Positions 8,559 through 18,355 of a stretch of DNA of 64,000 bases are shown one piece after another; within the stretch, counting starts at the first letter, position 1; each line of letters begins with the position of its first letter. Where the stretch lies: contig CP155566.1 of NCBI GenBank assembly GCA_039696685.1, forward strand, positions 558,001 to 622,000, in the 5' to 3' direction. Position numbers and translations under genes: made by a program. A model generated the notes under the pieces. That model was not told the DNA's origin. It saw nothing but the letters and a program-made list of their open reading frames with translations, and did no database searches. The DNA comes from Vibrio sp. CDRSL-10 TSBA (GTDB lineage Bacteria > Pseudomonadota > Gammaproteobacteria > Enterobacterales > Vibrionaceae).

Positions 8559-9509
8559 ATGGACAACAAGCAGATTGTAATTACCCGATTTGGCGGGCCG
8601 GACGTGCTCGCCATTCAATCATCCGCGCTACCCGAGCCGCAGGCCGGTGAAGTGTTGGTCAAGGTCGCCTTTGCCGGCGTGAATCCGATTGACGTGAAAA
8701 CCCGGGCCGGGCTGGGCTGGGCCGCGGCGCAGAATAAAGACAATCTGCCTTGGGTGCCGGGCTACGATATTTCCGGCTCAGTGGTCAAAGTCGGCGCAGG
8801 TGTCAGCGATTTGCAGCCGGGCGCGAATGTGGCGGGCTTTATCGGCTTTCCGCTGCGCGGCGGGGGTTACAGTCAGTATGTGTGTGTACCGCAAAGTGAA
8901 CTGAGTGTGGTGCCGGATGCGGTCACACTCGAAGCAGCGGCGGTGCTGCCTTTGGCCGGACAGACAGCCGCTCAGGCGCTGAGCAAAGCCGAAGTCAAAG
9001 AGGGAGAGCGGGTGCTGATCCTGGCCGGGGCCGGCGGGGTCGGTCATCTGGCGGTGCAAATCGCCATTGCGGCCAAAGCCGAAGTGTATACCACCTGCAG
9101 TGAAGGTAATCTGGACTACCTCGCCACTTTGGGCGCGCATGCGATTAACTACAATTTCGAGCCGGTGTCCCAGCGTCTGCAGGATGTGGATGTGCTGATT
9201 GACCTGGTCGGCGGCGATGCGGCGCTCGATGCACTCAAATGTCTGAGCGATGACGCGCGGGTGGTTACTGTGCCGACCTTGAGCGCCGAGCTGATTTGTG
9301 AGAAGGCCAAACTGCTCGGCTTTAACGCCACCGGCATGCTGGTTGACCCCAATCCGCAGCAACTCGATACCATGCTGTATATGGTCAGTGTCGGCTTGCT
9401 GAAAACCGAAATTCAGCACGTTTATCCGTTGACTGAGGCCGCGCAGGCTCACATCCAGCTGGAGTCTGGTCACACCCGGGGCAAGGTCCTGCTTGATATG
9501 CAATGCTAG
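8559..9509 (+). CDS. NAD(P)H:quinone oxidoreductase-like MDR-family enzyme
   Basis: Zinc-independent medium-chain dehydrogenase/reductase (316 residues). The GroES-like N-terminal domain includes VAFAGVNPIDVKTRAG; the nucleotide-binding fold has the AGAGGVGHLAVQ glycine motif at about residues 148-160. The structural-zinc cysteines of true alcohol dehydrogenases are absent, as in quinone oxidoreductases. The physiological substrate cannot be read from sequence. RBS AAGGA before ATG. Its end overlaps the next gene by seven bases, so the two are probably co-transcribed. Confidence 0.88.
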   Translation: MDNKQIVITRFGGPDVLAIQSSALPEPQAGEVLVKVAFAGVNPIDVKTRAGLGWAAAQNKDNLPWVPGYDISGSVVKVGAGVSDLQPGANVAGFIGFPLRGGGYSQYVCVPQSELSVVPDAVTLEAAAVLPLAGQTAAQALSKAEVKEGERVLILAGAGGVGHLAVQIAIAAKAEVYTTCSEGNLDYLATLGAHAINYNFEPVSQRLQDVDVLIDLVGGDAALDALKCLSDDARVVTVPTLSAELICEKAKLLGFNATGMLVDPNPQQLDTMLYMVSVGLLKTEIQHVYPLTEAAQAHIQLESGHTRGKVLLDMQC

Positions 9510-9964
9510 AGTGGGTTAACTCTGGCTTTACCCAACTGGTTACTCTGTTTTCTGATTCCGCTCTGTGGGTACTGTTTTGGGGCGGATTTCTCAGCGCGAC
9601 TCTGCTGCCCGGCGGCTCCGAAGCCGCCGTGGTCGCGACCTTATCCCTTCCGCAATATTCGCCAATCATGATTGTTCTGGTGGCAACGCTGGGCAATACC
9701 CTGGGTGGTATGACAAACTACTGGCTTGGTTTGTGGCTGCCAAATCGAACTGATCAGGAAAAGCAGGGTCATAAAGCTTTAGCCTGGCTGCATAAACACG
9801 GTTACTGGGCTCTGCTGCTGAGCTGGTTACCGATTATCGGTGATCCGCTCTGTCTGGCGGCCGGCTGGCTTCGTATGCACTGGTTTTTGGTCGCCTTACT
9901 GATTCTGATTGGCAAAGCCGCACGTTATTCTCTGCTGGCTGCTGTTTTTTATGGTTTTTTCTAA
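9503..9964 (+). CDS. YqaA family membrane protein (DedA/SNARE-associated type)
   Basis: Small inner-membrane protein (153 residues) with about four hydrophobic segments. The segment after the first helix has the family's GGFLSATLLPGGSEAAV, and LLSWLPIIGDPLCLAAGWLR lies towards the C-terminus. Relatives belong to the DedA-like superfamily linked to lipid or membrane homeostasis; the precise role is unknown. It overlaps the preceding oxidoreductase and ends nine bases before the M16 protease. Confidence 0.88.
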   Translation: MLEWVNSGFTQLVTLFSDSALWVLFWGGFLSATLLPGGSEAAVVATLSLPQYSPIMIVLVATLGNTLGGMTNYWLGLWLPNRTDQEKQGHKALAWLHKHGYWALLLSWLPIIGDPLCLAAGWLRMHWFLVALLILIGKAARYSLLAAVFYGFF

Positions 9965-9973
9965 GGATATGTC

Positions 9974-12831
9974 ATGAGAAAAATCTGGATTGGTGTCGTT
10001 TCTCTTATCGCCATTTATGGCTGTACCTCAACGAAACACCCCGACATCGCTTTTCTCATCTCTGCCTTCCGGCGTCACCCTTGTTGAACAAGAGGATGCA
10101 CAGCCGGGAAAAGTGATGATCCCTTATTCCAAGTACCGCCTGGCCAACGGCCTGACGGTGATTCTGTCGCCGGATCACTCCGATCCGCTGACCCATGTCG
10201 ACGTGACTTACCATGTCGGTTCCGCGCGTGAAGTACCGGGTAAATCCGGCTTTGCCCATTTCTTTGAACATATGATGTTCCAGGGCTCCAAACATGTGGC
10301 GGATCAGGAGCATTTTCGTCTGATCACCGAAGCGGGTGGCTCGCTCAATGGGTCGACCAACCGCGATCGCACCAACTATTATGAGACCGTGCCGGCCAAT
10401 CAGCTCGAGAAAGTGCTGTGGCTCGAATCGGACCGGATGGGCTTTTTGCTCGACGCCGTCTCGCAGCGTAAATTTGAGATTCAGCGTGACACAGTGAAAA
10501 ACGAGCGCGCGCAGAACTACGACAACCGCCCGTATGGTTTGATCTGGGAAAAAATGGGTGAAGCCATGTATCCCAAAGACCACCCTTATTCGTGGCAGAC
10601 GATTGGCTATGTTGAGGATCTCGACCGGGTTGATGTCAATGATCTCAAAGCCTTCTTCCTGCGCTGGTACGGTCCGAACAATGCGGTGCTGACCATTGGC
10701 GGGGATATCGATGTCAAACAAACGCTGCAGTGGGTGAATAAGTACTTTGGTTCTATCCCGCGTGGTCCGGAAGTGGATAAGGCGCCGAAACAGCCGGCGA
10801 TTGTGCCGCAGGACCGTTATGTCACTATGCAGGATCGCATCCAGCAGCCGATGGTCGTCATTGGCTGGCCGACCAGCTACCGCGGCTCGGATGATCAGGC
10901 GTCACTGGATGCGCTGGCCAAGGTGCTGGGCGGCGGAACCAACGGCTTGCTGTACCAGAATCTGGTCAAAACCCAGAAAGCGGTCGACGCCGGTGCGTTC
11001 CAGGAGTGTGCTGAGCTGGCGTGTAACTTCTATGTTTACGCCATGGCGCCGTCCGGCGATAAGGCGCAGCTTAAACCGCTTTATCATGAGCTGATGCAGA
11101 CGCTGCAGCAATTTGAACAGCAGGGTGTGCCGGAAGGTCGTCTTGAGCAGATCAACGGTATGGCGGAGGCCAATGCGGTGTTTGCGCTGGAAAGTGTCCA
11201 GGGCAAGGTGACTCAGCTCGCCAGCAATGAAACCTTCTATGGTAAGCCGGACCGGATTGAAACCCAGCTTGAGCAGTTGCGCGCGGTGTCGCCGCAATCG
11301 GTCAAGGATGTCTATCAGCGTTATCTTGATGGTCAACATAAAGTGACCCTGAGTGTGGTGCCGCGCGGTAAAACCGGGCTGGCGGTACAGAAAGACAACT
11401 TCACCCCTCCGGCGCGTGAGCTGCCTGAGTATCACAAAATCAGCGATGACGAGCTCAACTACCGCAAAGTTGATGACGACTTTGACCGTTCCGTGATGCC
11501 GCAAGTCGCAGAGGCGGTGCAGGCGCATATGCCGGCGCTGTATGAGATGTATTTTGATAACGGCGCGGAACTGCTTGGCACTGAAACCTCAGAAACCCCG
11601 ACCGTGCTGGTCAAAATCAAACTGCCGGCCGGAGAGCGTCACGTGGTGCCGGGAAAAGAAGGCCTGGCGAACCTGACCGCGGCCATGCTGGAAGAAGGGT
11701 CCAGCGAGCGCAGTGTAGAGCAGATTCAGGCTGAACTGGATAAACTCGGGTCGCAGGTCAGCGTTAATGCCAATTCCTATGCGACCAGTATCGTGATTTC
11801 GAGCCTGAAGAAAAACCTGGCGCAAACGCTGGATGTGGTGTCGGAAGTGCTGTTCCATCCTGGTTTCCGCGCCGATGATTTTGCCCGCCTTAAGCAGCAG
11901 ATGATTGAAGGTGTGGTCTACAAGCATCAGCAGCCGGGCTGGCTTGCGTCCCAGGCAACCCGTCAGGTGTTGTTTGGTGACTCGGTATTTGCCCGCACCA
12001 GTGACGGTACCAAGCAGTCGATTGCCGCGCTGACGCTGGATGATGTCAAAGATTTCTACCAGCAGCATTACACCCCGCAAGGCGCGCAGATTGTGGTGGT
12101 TGGCGATATCAGCAAACGCGAAGTGCGCCGCGATCTGCATTTCTTCGCCGACTGGAAAGGCGGGGTGTCGCCGCTGCTGCGTCCGCAGGTGATCCCGAAA
12201 CTTAACGGCCAGAAAGTTTACCTGGTGGATAAACCGGGCGCACCGCAAAGTATCGTGCGTCTGGTGCGTCGCGGTCTGCCGTTTGACGCCACCGGTGAGC
12301 TGTACCGCAGCCAGCTGGCCAACTTTAACCTCGGCGGTAACTTTAACAGCCGGATTAACCAGAACCTGCGTGAAGACAAAGGGTACACCTATGGCGCGAA
12401 CGGCTATTTCGCCAGCAACCGTGAAGTCGGTGCGATTGTCTACAATGCCCAGGTGCGTGCCGATTCAACCGTGCCGTCGATCATCGAAATGGAAAAAGAG
12501 ATGAGCCGGTTTCAGCCAGCAAGGCATGACGGATAAAGAGCTGCAGTTTATGCGTCTGGCGGTGGGGCAGCAGGATGCGCTCAACTATGAAACTCCTTCA
12601 CAGAAAGCGCAGCTGCTCAGCAGTATCCTGACCTACAATCTCGATCGCGATTATCTGCAGCAGCGTAATGAGATCGTGAAAGATATCGATAAATCGACTC
12701 TGGATGATTTGGCCGCCAAATGGTTCAATCCGGACGATTACCAGATCATTGTGGTCGGCGATGCAAAAACACTCAAACCTGAGCTGGAAAAGTTAACAAT
12801 TCCCGTAGAAGAGCTTGAAATCATCCGCTAG
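9974..12831 (+). CDS. M16 family zinc metalloprotease, lipoprotein
   Basis: Insulinase/pitrilysin-type protease (about 951 residues). From ATG 9974 the protein has a lipoprotein signal peptide (MRKIWIGVVSLIAIYGC), suggesting an envelope location. The inverted zinc motif HFFEH is at about 10257-10271, with the downstream glutamate region NERAQNYDNRPYG; a second, non-catalytic M16 repeat follows. Two frame breaks are present: GAAAC at 10033-10037, which otherwise hides the signal peptide (restored STNTPTSLFSSL), and GTTTC at 12509-12513 (restored SRFSQQGMTDKELQ). The substrate is unknown. Confidence 0.92.
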
Positions 12832-12842
12832 AGTACACATTA

Positions 12843-12871
12843 AACAGGAGGCGAAGTTTACGCCTCCTGTT
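12843..12871 (+). terminator. Hairpin between the M16 protease and gshA
   Basis: Perfect 11-bp stem AACAGGAGGCG/CGCCTCCTGTT with a seven-base loop, starting 12 bases after the stop. There is no T run after it, so terminator activity is uncertain. Confidence 0.55.
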
Positions 12872-12987
12872 GCAAACATGGTGGATTACGGGCTACCTTA
12901 TCGGTCCCGCGTATAATCGACGCTGTTTTGTGTTGCGGAGTTAGCTCAGCTTCATTTGGATTATCACACACATAAGCGAATCTCATT

Positions 12988-14553
12988 TTGACTAATTTTG
13001 CCGCGCGACTTGCCAAAGTCGCTCAACAACCTGAAGTGTTTCAACAGTTTGGCCGAGGCGTTGAACGTGAAACGCTGCGTTATACTCCGGATGGAGCTAT
13101 CGCACAGACGCCTCATCCAAAAGCACTGGGTTCGGCACTGACCAACAACTGGATCACGACGGATTTCGCTGAGCCTTTGCTTGAGTTCATCACCCCGGTG
13201 TCTAACCAGGTGCCGACCCTGATGTCCCAACTGGCTGATATCCACCATTTTGCCCAGAGCAAAATGGGTGAAGAGAAGCTGTGGCCGATGTCGATGCCAT
13301 GTTATGTCGGCAGTGAAGATGACATCGAGCTGGCGCAGTATGGTAGCTCCAACAGTGGCCGCATGAAGACACTTTACCGTACCGGTCTGAAACGCCGTTA
13401 CGGCAGCCTGATGCAGATCATCTCAGGCGTACATTTTAATTTCTCGTTCCCGGATTCGTTCTGGGATGTGCTGTATGGTGAACAGGATGACGAGCAGCGT
13501 CAGGCGACCAAGTCCGATGCGTACTTTGCCGTGATCCGTAACTACTACCGCTTTGGCTGGCTGATCCCGTATTTCTTCGGCGCCTCTCCGGCCTTGTGCT
13601 CTTCTTTCCTGCGCGGCCGCGAAAGCAAACTGCCGTTTGAGAATATCGGTCAGACTCTGTATCTGCCGTATGCCACGTCGCTGCGTCTGAGCGATCTGGG
13701 TTACACCAACAATGCGCAGAGTGCGCTGAAAATTGGTTTCAACGGCATTGAGCAGTATCTGCAGGGCCTCAATCAGGCGATTCGCACGCCGTCGGACGAG
13801 TTTGCCAAGCTGGGCGTGAAAGTCGATGGTGAATACCGTCAGCTCAACAGCAATGTGCTGCAGATTGAGAACGAACTCTACGCGCCAATCCGTCCGAAAC
13901 GGGTGGCGAAAAGCGGTGAGAAACCGTCCGAAGCGCTTGGTCGCGGCGGGGTGGAATACATCGAAGTGCGTTCACTGGACGTTAACCCGTTCAGCCCGGT
14001 GGGGATCACTGAGCAGCAGGTGCGTTTCCTCGATCTGTTCCTGACCTGGGCGGCATTGTCTGACTCTGACCCGATGGACGGCTGTGAGCTGGAATGCTGG
14101 CGCGATAACTGGAGCAAAGTGGTACTGGAAGGGCGCAAGCCTGGTCTGGAACTTCAGATCGGTTGTCACGGTGAAAAACTGTCACTGCAAAGCTGGGCGA
14201 AACGTGTGTTTGCCGATTTGGCGCAGATTGCTGAGCTGATGGATGCGGCGCAGGGTGGCAGTGCGTATCAGGATGTGTGTCGTGAGCTGCAAGGCTGGAT
14301 CGAACATCCGGAGCGTACCTTGTCAGCGCAAATCCTGGAGATGACCAAACAGATGGGCGGCTTGGGTAAAACCGGCTGCGCGCTGGGGCTGAAGTACCGT
14401 CAGCACAACCTGGACCACCAATATGAAGTGTATTCACAGCAGGTGATGGAACAGGAAGTGGCGCGTTCGGTTGCGGCTCAGGCTGAGATTGAACAGCAGG
14501 ATGAGCTCGACTTCGATGCCTTTCTGCAACACTACTTTGCCTACCTGAAATAG
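12988..14553 (+). CDS. gshA: Glutamate-cysteine ligase
   Basis: Makes gamma-glutamylcysteine, the first and rate-limiting step of glutathione synthesis (ATP, glutamate, cysteine). 521 residues, normal for the enterobacterial-type enzyme. Conserved: [11 protein letters not shown] near the start, [27 protein letters not shown] and [17 protein letters not shown]. The best start is TTG at 12988 (protein [14 protein letters not shown]), with only a weak Shine-Dalgarno, so translation may be inefficient. The next lipoprotein gene starts 16 bases later. Confidence 0.96.
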   Translation: MTNFAARLAKVAQQPEVFQQFGRGVERETLRYTPDGAIAQTPHPKALGSALTNNWITTDFAEPLLEFITPVSNQVPTLMSQLADIHHFAQSKMGEEKLWPMSMPCYVGSEDDIELAQYGSSNSGRMKTLYRTGLKRRYGSLMQIISGVHFNFSFPDSFWDVLYGEQDDEQRQATKSDAYFAVIRNYYRFGWLIPYFFGASPALCSSFLRGRESKLPFENIGQTLYLPYATSLRLSDLGYTNNAQSALKIGFNGIEQYLQGLNQAIRTPSDEFAKLGVKVDGEYRQLNSNVLQIENELYAPIRPKRVAKSGEKPSEALGRGGVEYIEVRSLDVNPFSPVGITEQQVRFLDLFLTWAALSDSDPMDGCELECWRDNWSKVVLEGRKPGLELQIGCHGEKLSLQSWAKRVFADLAQIAELMDAAQGGSAYQDVCRELQGWIEHPERTLSAQILEMTKQMGGLGKTGCALGLKYRQHNLDHQYEVYSQQVMEQEVARSVAAQAEIEQQDELDFDAFLQHYFAYLK

Positions 14554-14569
14554 GCGGCCGGGCACTGCG

Positions 14570-15175
14570 ATGAGAAAAGGTTTCCAGTTAGCGGCGCTTG
14601 CCAGTGTCGGAATGCTGGCCGGGTGTGCGACATCGCCACCGGCCCAGCAGAATAACCTGTGTGAGATCTTCCGCGAGAAACCGGACTGGTACGAAGACGC
14701 GCTGGCGATGGAAAAAGAGTGGGGCACGCCGATGCAGATTGCGATGGCGTTCGTCAAACAAGAGAGCAGTTTCCGTCACGATGCCAAACCGCCCAAAGAT
14801 TACCTGCTCGGCTTCATTCCATGGGGCCGGGTCAGCAGTGCTTATGGTTATGCTCAGGCGCAGGATCCGGCCTGGGATGATTTTCAGGATGCGACCGATT
14901 ATGGCGGCTCGCGCAGCAATTTTGATGACGCGTTAATGTTTATTGGCTGGTATACCAGCGAAACTCAGCGTACGCTTGGGGTCTCGAAATGGGATACCTA
15001 TCATCAGTACCTCGCCTATCATGAAGGGCGGGGCGGATTTAAACGTAAAACCTATCAGTCGAAGCCCGCATTACAACGCGTGGCGCGCAAGGTTGAACAA
15101 CAAGCCAATGATTATGGATGGCAGCTGAAACAGTGCCGTCAGGAATTAGAAGATAACCGCAGCTGGTTTTTCTAA
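14570..15175 (+). CDS. Lipoprotein with SLT (lytic transglycosylase-like) domain
   Basis: Secreted lipoprotein (201 residues): signal peptide [19 protein letters not shown] with lipobox LAGC. The mature part has [12 protein letters not shown], which matches the catalytic-glutamate motif of goose-type/SLT transglycosylases, then [12 protein letters not shown] and [11 protein letters not shown], typical of the fold. It is expected to cleave or bind peptidoglycan; activity is inferred from the motifs. It lies between gshA and luxS on the same strand, 25 bases before luxS. Confidence 0.85.
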   Translation: MRKGFQLAALASVGMLAGCATSPPAQQNNLCEIFREKPDWYEDALAMEKEWGTPMQIAMAFVKQESSFRHDAKPPKDYLLGFIPWGRVSSAYGYAQAQDPAWDDFQDATDYGGSRSNFDDALMFIGWYTSETQRTLGVSKWDTYHQYLAYHEGRGGFKRKTYQSKPALQRVARKVEQQANDYGWQLKQCRQELEDNRSWFF

Positions 15176-15200
15176 GCTGGCCTGCAAGGGAGAGACAAAC

Positions 15201-15719
15201 ATGCCATTATTAGACAGCTTTACCGTAGACCACACTCGCATGAGTGCGCCGGCGGTACGTGTGGCCAAGACCATGCAAACTCCAAAGGGCGATACCATCA
15301 CGGTATTTGACCTGCGTTTCACTCTGCCGAATCAGGATATTCTGTCAGAACGTGGTATCCATACGCTGGAGCACCTGTATGCCGGCTTTATGCGTGCCCA
15401 CCTAAATGGTGCGAACGTGGAAATCATCGATATCTCGCCAATGGGCTGTCGCACCGGTTTCTACATGAGCCTGATTGGCGCGCCAAGCGAAGACCAGGTG
15501 GCAAGTGCGTGGCTGGCAGCGATGCAGGATGTACTGAAAGTCGAAGGCCAGGATAAAATCCCTGAGCTGAACGAGTACCAGTGCGGTACTGCGGCAATGC
15601 ACTCTCTGACCGAAGCGAAAGCGATTGCTGAAAAGGTGATTGCTTCTGGTATTTCAGTCAACAAGAACGACGAACTGGCCCTGCCGGAGTCGATGCTGAA
15701 AGAGCTGAAAGTCAACTAA
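15201..15719 (+). CDS. luxS: S-ribosylhomocysteine lyase (autoinducer-2 synthase)
   Basis: Splits S-ribosylhomocysteine into homocysteine and DPD, the precursor of quorum signal AI-2, and recycles the methyl-donor by-product. 172 residues, normal length. The metal site is visible: HTLEH (His54, His58 region) and the later cysteine in [22 protein letters not shown] holds the active-site cysteine. RBS GGGAGAG. A strong terminator follows, facing corB. Confidence 0.98.
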   Translation: MPLLDSFTVDHTRMSAPAVRVAKTMQTPKGDTITVFDLRFTLPNQDILSERGIHTLEHLYAGFMRAHLNGANVEIIDISPMGCRTGFYMSLIGAPSEDQVASAWLAAMQDVLKVEGQDKIPELNEYQCGTAAMHSLTEAKAIAEKVIASGISVNKNDELALPESMLKELKVN

Positions 15720-15770
15720 GCACGCTCATACTGCGTGGTGATTACGGCGCAGTTTAGGTGCTGATAAAGA

Positions 15771-15798
15771 AAAGGCTTGGGATTTCCCAAGCCTTTTT
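15771..15798. terminator. Bidirectional terminator between luxS and corB
   Basis: AAAGGCTTGGG/CCCAAGCCTTT stem with a T run on the plus side and an A-rich flank giving a U run on the minus side. Confidence 0.92.
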
Positions 15799-15837
15799 TA
15801 GTGTCTGAATCTGCCGGCCCCGTTGCGAGGCCTGCGA

Positions 15838-17113
15838 CTAAGATTTCTTGCTCTTGCGCGGGTGAACGCGCACCAGCTTGATACGGTTCTCTTCCAGCTC
15901 GATAATTTCCATCGGATGATTGGCGACTTTCACGCTCAGGTGGCTGGCCGGGATCTCTTCCAGGTGCTCCAGAATCAGACCGTTCAGGGTACGCGGACCA
16001 TCGGTCGGCAGTTTCCATTTCAGGCTCTTGTTGATATCCCGGATATTGGCACTGCCTTCAATCAGGAAGCTGCCATCCCCTTGCGGTGTGATCTCATCGG
16101 CCAGGCTTGGTGCAATCGAAGTGGTAAACTCACCGACGATCTCTTCCAGAATATCTTCCAGCGTGATCAGACCATTGATATCCCCGTATTCATCGACAAT
16201 CAGACCGATACGCTCTTTGTTGCGCTGGAATTTCAGCAGCTGGACGTTGAGCGGGGTACTTTCCGGAATGAAATAGACTTCATCGGCCGCGCGCAACAGC
16301 GTCTCTTTGGTGAATTCATTTTTCTCCAGCATAAAGCGCGATGCTTCACGCAGACGCAGCATACCGACCACTTCATCAATATTGTCACGGTACAACACCA
16401 CGCGGCCATGCGGCGAGTGGGTCAGCTGGCGCACAATTGATTTCCAGTCATCGTTAATGTTGATGCCGGTAATCTCGTTACGCGGAATCATGATGTCGTT
16501 TACGGTGACGTGCTCAAGATCTAGGATCGACAGCAGCATGTCCTGGTGACGGCGTGGAATAAGGCCGCCGGCTTCATTCACCACAGTGCGCAGCTCTTCT
16601 GAACTGAGCGGATCGTCGCCGCCGTGCTGGGCTGACAGGCCAAGCAGACGGATAAAGCCGTTGGTGATGAAGTTGACGAAAATCACCAGGGGAGACAGCA
16701 GTTTCATCAGCAGGCTGAGCAGAATACTGCTCGCGTAGGAAACCCGTTTCCGGGTACAGCGCCGCCAGGGTTTTTGGCGTTACTTCGGCAAACACCAGTA
16801 CCACCAGGGTGAGCACGCCGGTGGCGATGGCAACCCCCATGTCGCCGTACAGGCGCATGCCGAGAATGGTGGCAATGGCAGAAGCGAGGATGTTGACCAG
16901 GTTGTTACCGATCAGGATCAGACCAATCAGACGGTCCGGACGGTTGAGCAGGTTTTCGACCCGCTTGGCCCCTTTGTGGCCGGTATTGGCTAAATGCTTA
17001 AGACGGTAGCGGTTAAGCGACATCATGCCGGTTTCTGAACCGGAGAAATAAGCAGATATAACAATGAGACACGCGAGCAGCGCAAATAAGATACCCGTTG
17101 ATATGTCGTCCAA
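15838..17113 (-). CDS. corB: CNNM/CorC-family membrane protein with CBS domains
   Basis: Relative of E. coli CorB (YfjD), linked to Mg2+/Co2+ export or resistance. 424 residues after repair: N-terminal DUF21 domain with membrane helices (SAYFSGSETGMMSLNRYRLK), a tandem CBS pair (IMIPRNEITGI; IGLIVDEYGDINGLITLED) and a C-terminal CorC_HlyC domain. An extra base at 16747-16749 (GTTTC on plus, GAAAC in the gene) breaks the frame; removal restores YPERVSYASSILLS. It lies downstream of ypjD in a two-gene operon, the same trio with ffh as in E. coli. Confidence 0.93.
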
Positions 17114-17221
17114 AACGCTTGGTTTCCTTGTAATGAATTTTGATGATCAGGCTTTACTGATCGGTTTTTGAATATTAATGGCCTAACTCTGGCTGGGTGT
17201 CAATCTTCTAACCCGTTGACC

Positions 17222-18016
17222 TTAGCGCAGAATAATCTCTCTGACAAATCGGCTGCCAAAGTACGCCAGCGTCAGTAATGTCGCCCCTGCAACCGCAAAC
17301 CAGGTCACTTTGCGCCCGCGCCAGCCACGCTGGTAATGTCCCCATAACAAGATGGAGTACACAACCCAGGCGATAAAAGACAGCACGCCTTTATGCGCTT
17401 TGCCCTGGGCAAACATATCGCCGATAAAGAAAATGCCGGTGATCAGCGTGCCGGTCAGCAGCAGGTTACCAATCAGAATGATCTTAAACAGCTGACGCTC
17501 AACCAGCAGCAGCGGCGGCATATTAGGATTGATGCTCAGGCCCTTCTTCTTCTTGAGCTTGTAGTCAAGCCAGGCCAGCTGCAACGCGTACAGAGCGCCA
17601 ATCGATAAGGTCGAGTAGGAGAACAGCGCAAACGAGATGTGCACCATCAGTTTAGGATCATTCTCAAGGTGAGTAATGAAGGTACCCGGCAACCAGGTTG
17701 CCGCCGACAAGTTGATGGCAGAGAAGCTGTACACCACTGGCAGCAGGAACCACAAACGGGTTTTGAACATCGCGATACTCATGACCAGCGAAATAATAAA
17801 GCTGATTAAAGAGGCGACGTTAAGCATGCTCAGGTTCTGGCCGCTGCCGTGCAGAATCAGGTCGCTGAGCAGCCAGGCGTGAAACAACAGTGCCAGTGCG
17901 GCGCTGACGAAGACAGCTTTAGCTTTGATGCCGGTCTGGCCGGAAAGGCCGGGTACAATCGTCGCAATTGACAGCACGTATAAGATGGCGGCAACGATAG
18001 CGATAAGGTTATCCAT
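17222..18016 (-). CDS. ypjD: Inner-membrane CcsA/YpjD family protein
   Basis: Integral membrane protein (264 residues from ATG 18016) with about eight hydrophobic helices and similarity to cytochrome c assembly (CcsA/CcmF-like) proteins. Conserved: HAWLLSD, NLSMLNVASLISF, LVHISFALFSYS-type helices and AHKGVLSFIAWVVYSILLWGH near the end. In the family these histidines are candidate haem ligands; a direct role here is not shown. A GTG three codons upstream is an alternative start. corB follows 108 bases downstream. Confidence 0.88.
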   Translation of the reverse strand: MDNLIAIVAAILYVLSIATIVPGLSGQTGIKAKAVFVSAALALLFHAWLLSDLILHGSGQNLSMLNVASLISFIISLVMSIAMFKTRLWFLLPVVYSFSAINLSAATWLPGTFITHLENDPKLMVHISFALFSYSTLSIGALYALQLAWLDYKLKKKKGLSINPNMPPLLLVERQLFKIILIGNLLLTGTLITGIFFIGDMFAQGKAHKGVLSFIAWVVYSILLWGHYQRGWRGRKVTWFAVAGATLLTLAYFGSRFVREIILR

Positions 18017-18355
18017 GCTTCTCACAATAATGGTGGACTAAGTGGCGAATTATACCTTGCCTGACTCCGATGGGCTACGCTGGATCGTGATCGATTTTGA
18101 GAGTTGAGATATAAGAATTTACCCCCACCTTAGGGGGAGTATCCGTTTTCGTCTCCAAAGGCTGCCATGAGGGGCCCGACAGCCAGACAGTAACGGGCAA
18201 AACCGTGCTGTCGGCAGCGAAATGCCGCTTCGATGGGCGCAAATCGACAAAGAAACCGACAAAGAAACTGACCAGCAACCGCACTATGGGTATGCCTATC
18301 CTTTTGGCTAAGGTATACTCAGCGCTATTGATCGCCTAATCGCGAAGAGAAAAGC
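18017..18355. other. Divergent ypjD-ffh intergenic region
   Basis: No convincing gene. It contains a minus-strand TATAAT (18049-18054), a CCCCC/GGGGG hairpin at about 18122-18137, a 12-bp direct repeat CGACAAAGAAAC twice at 18245-18268, and a TATACT (about 18313-18318) that may be the ffh -10. Confidence 0.55.
18049..18054 (-). promoter_or_regulatory. -10 element for ypjD-corB
   Basis: Perfect TATAAT on the minus strand, 33 bases before the ypjD start; the -35 is poor. Confidence 0.5.

Noticed and set aside
18075..18284. 69-codon minus-strand open frame upstream of ffh
   Set aside because: No RBS, no recognisable family, and made partly of the 12-bp direct repeat.
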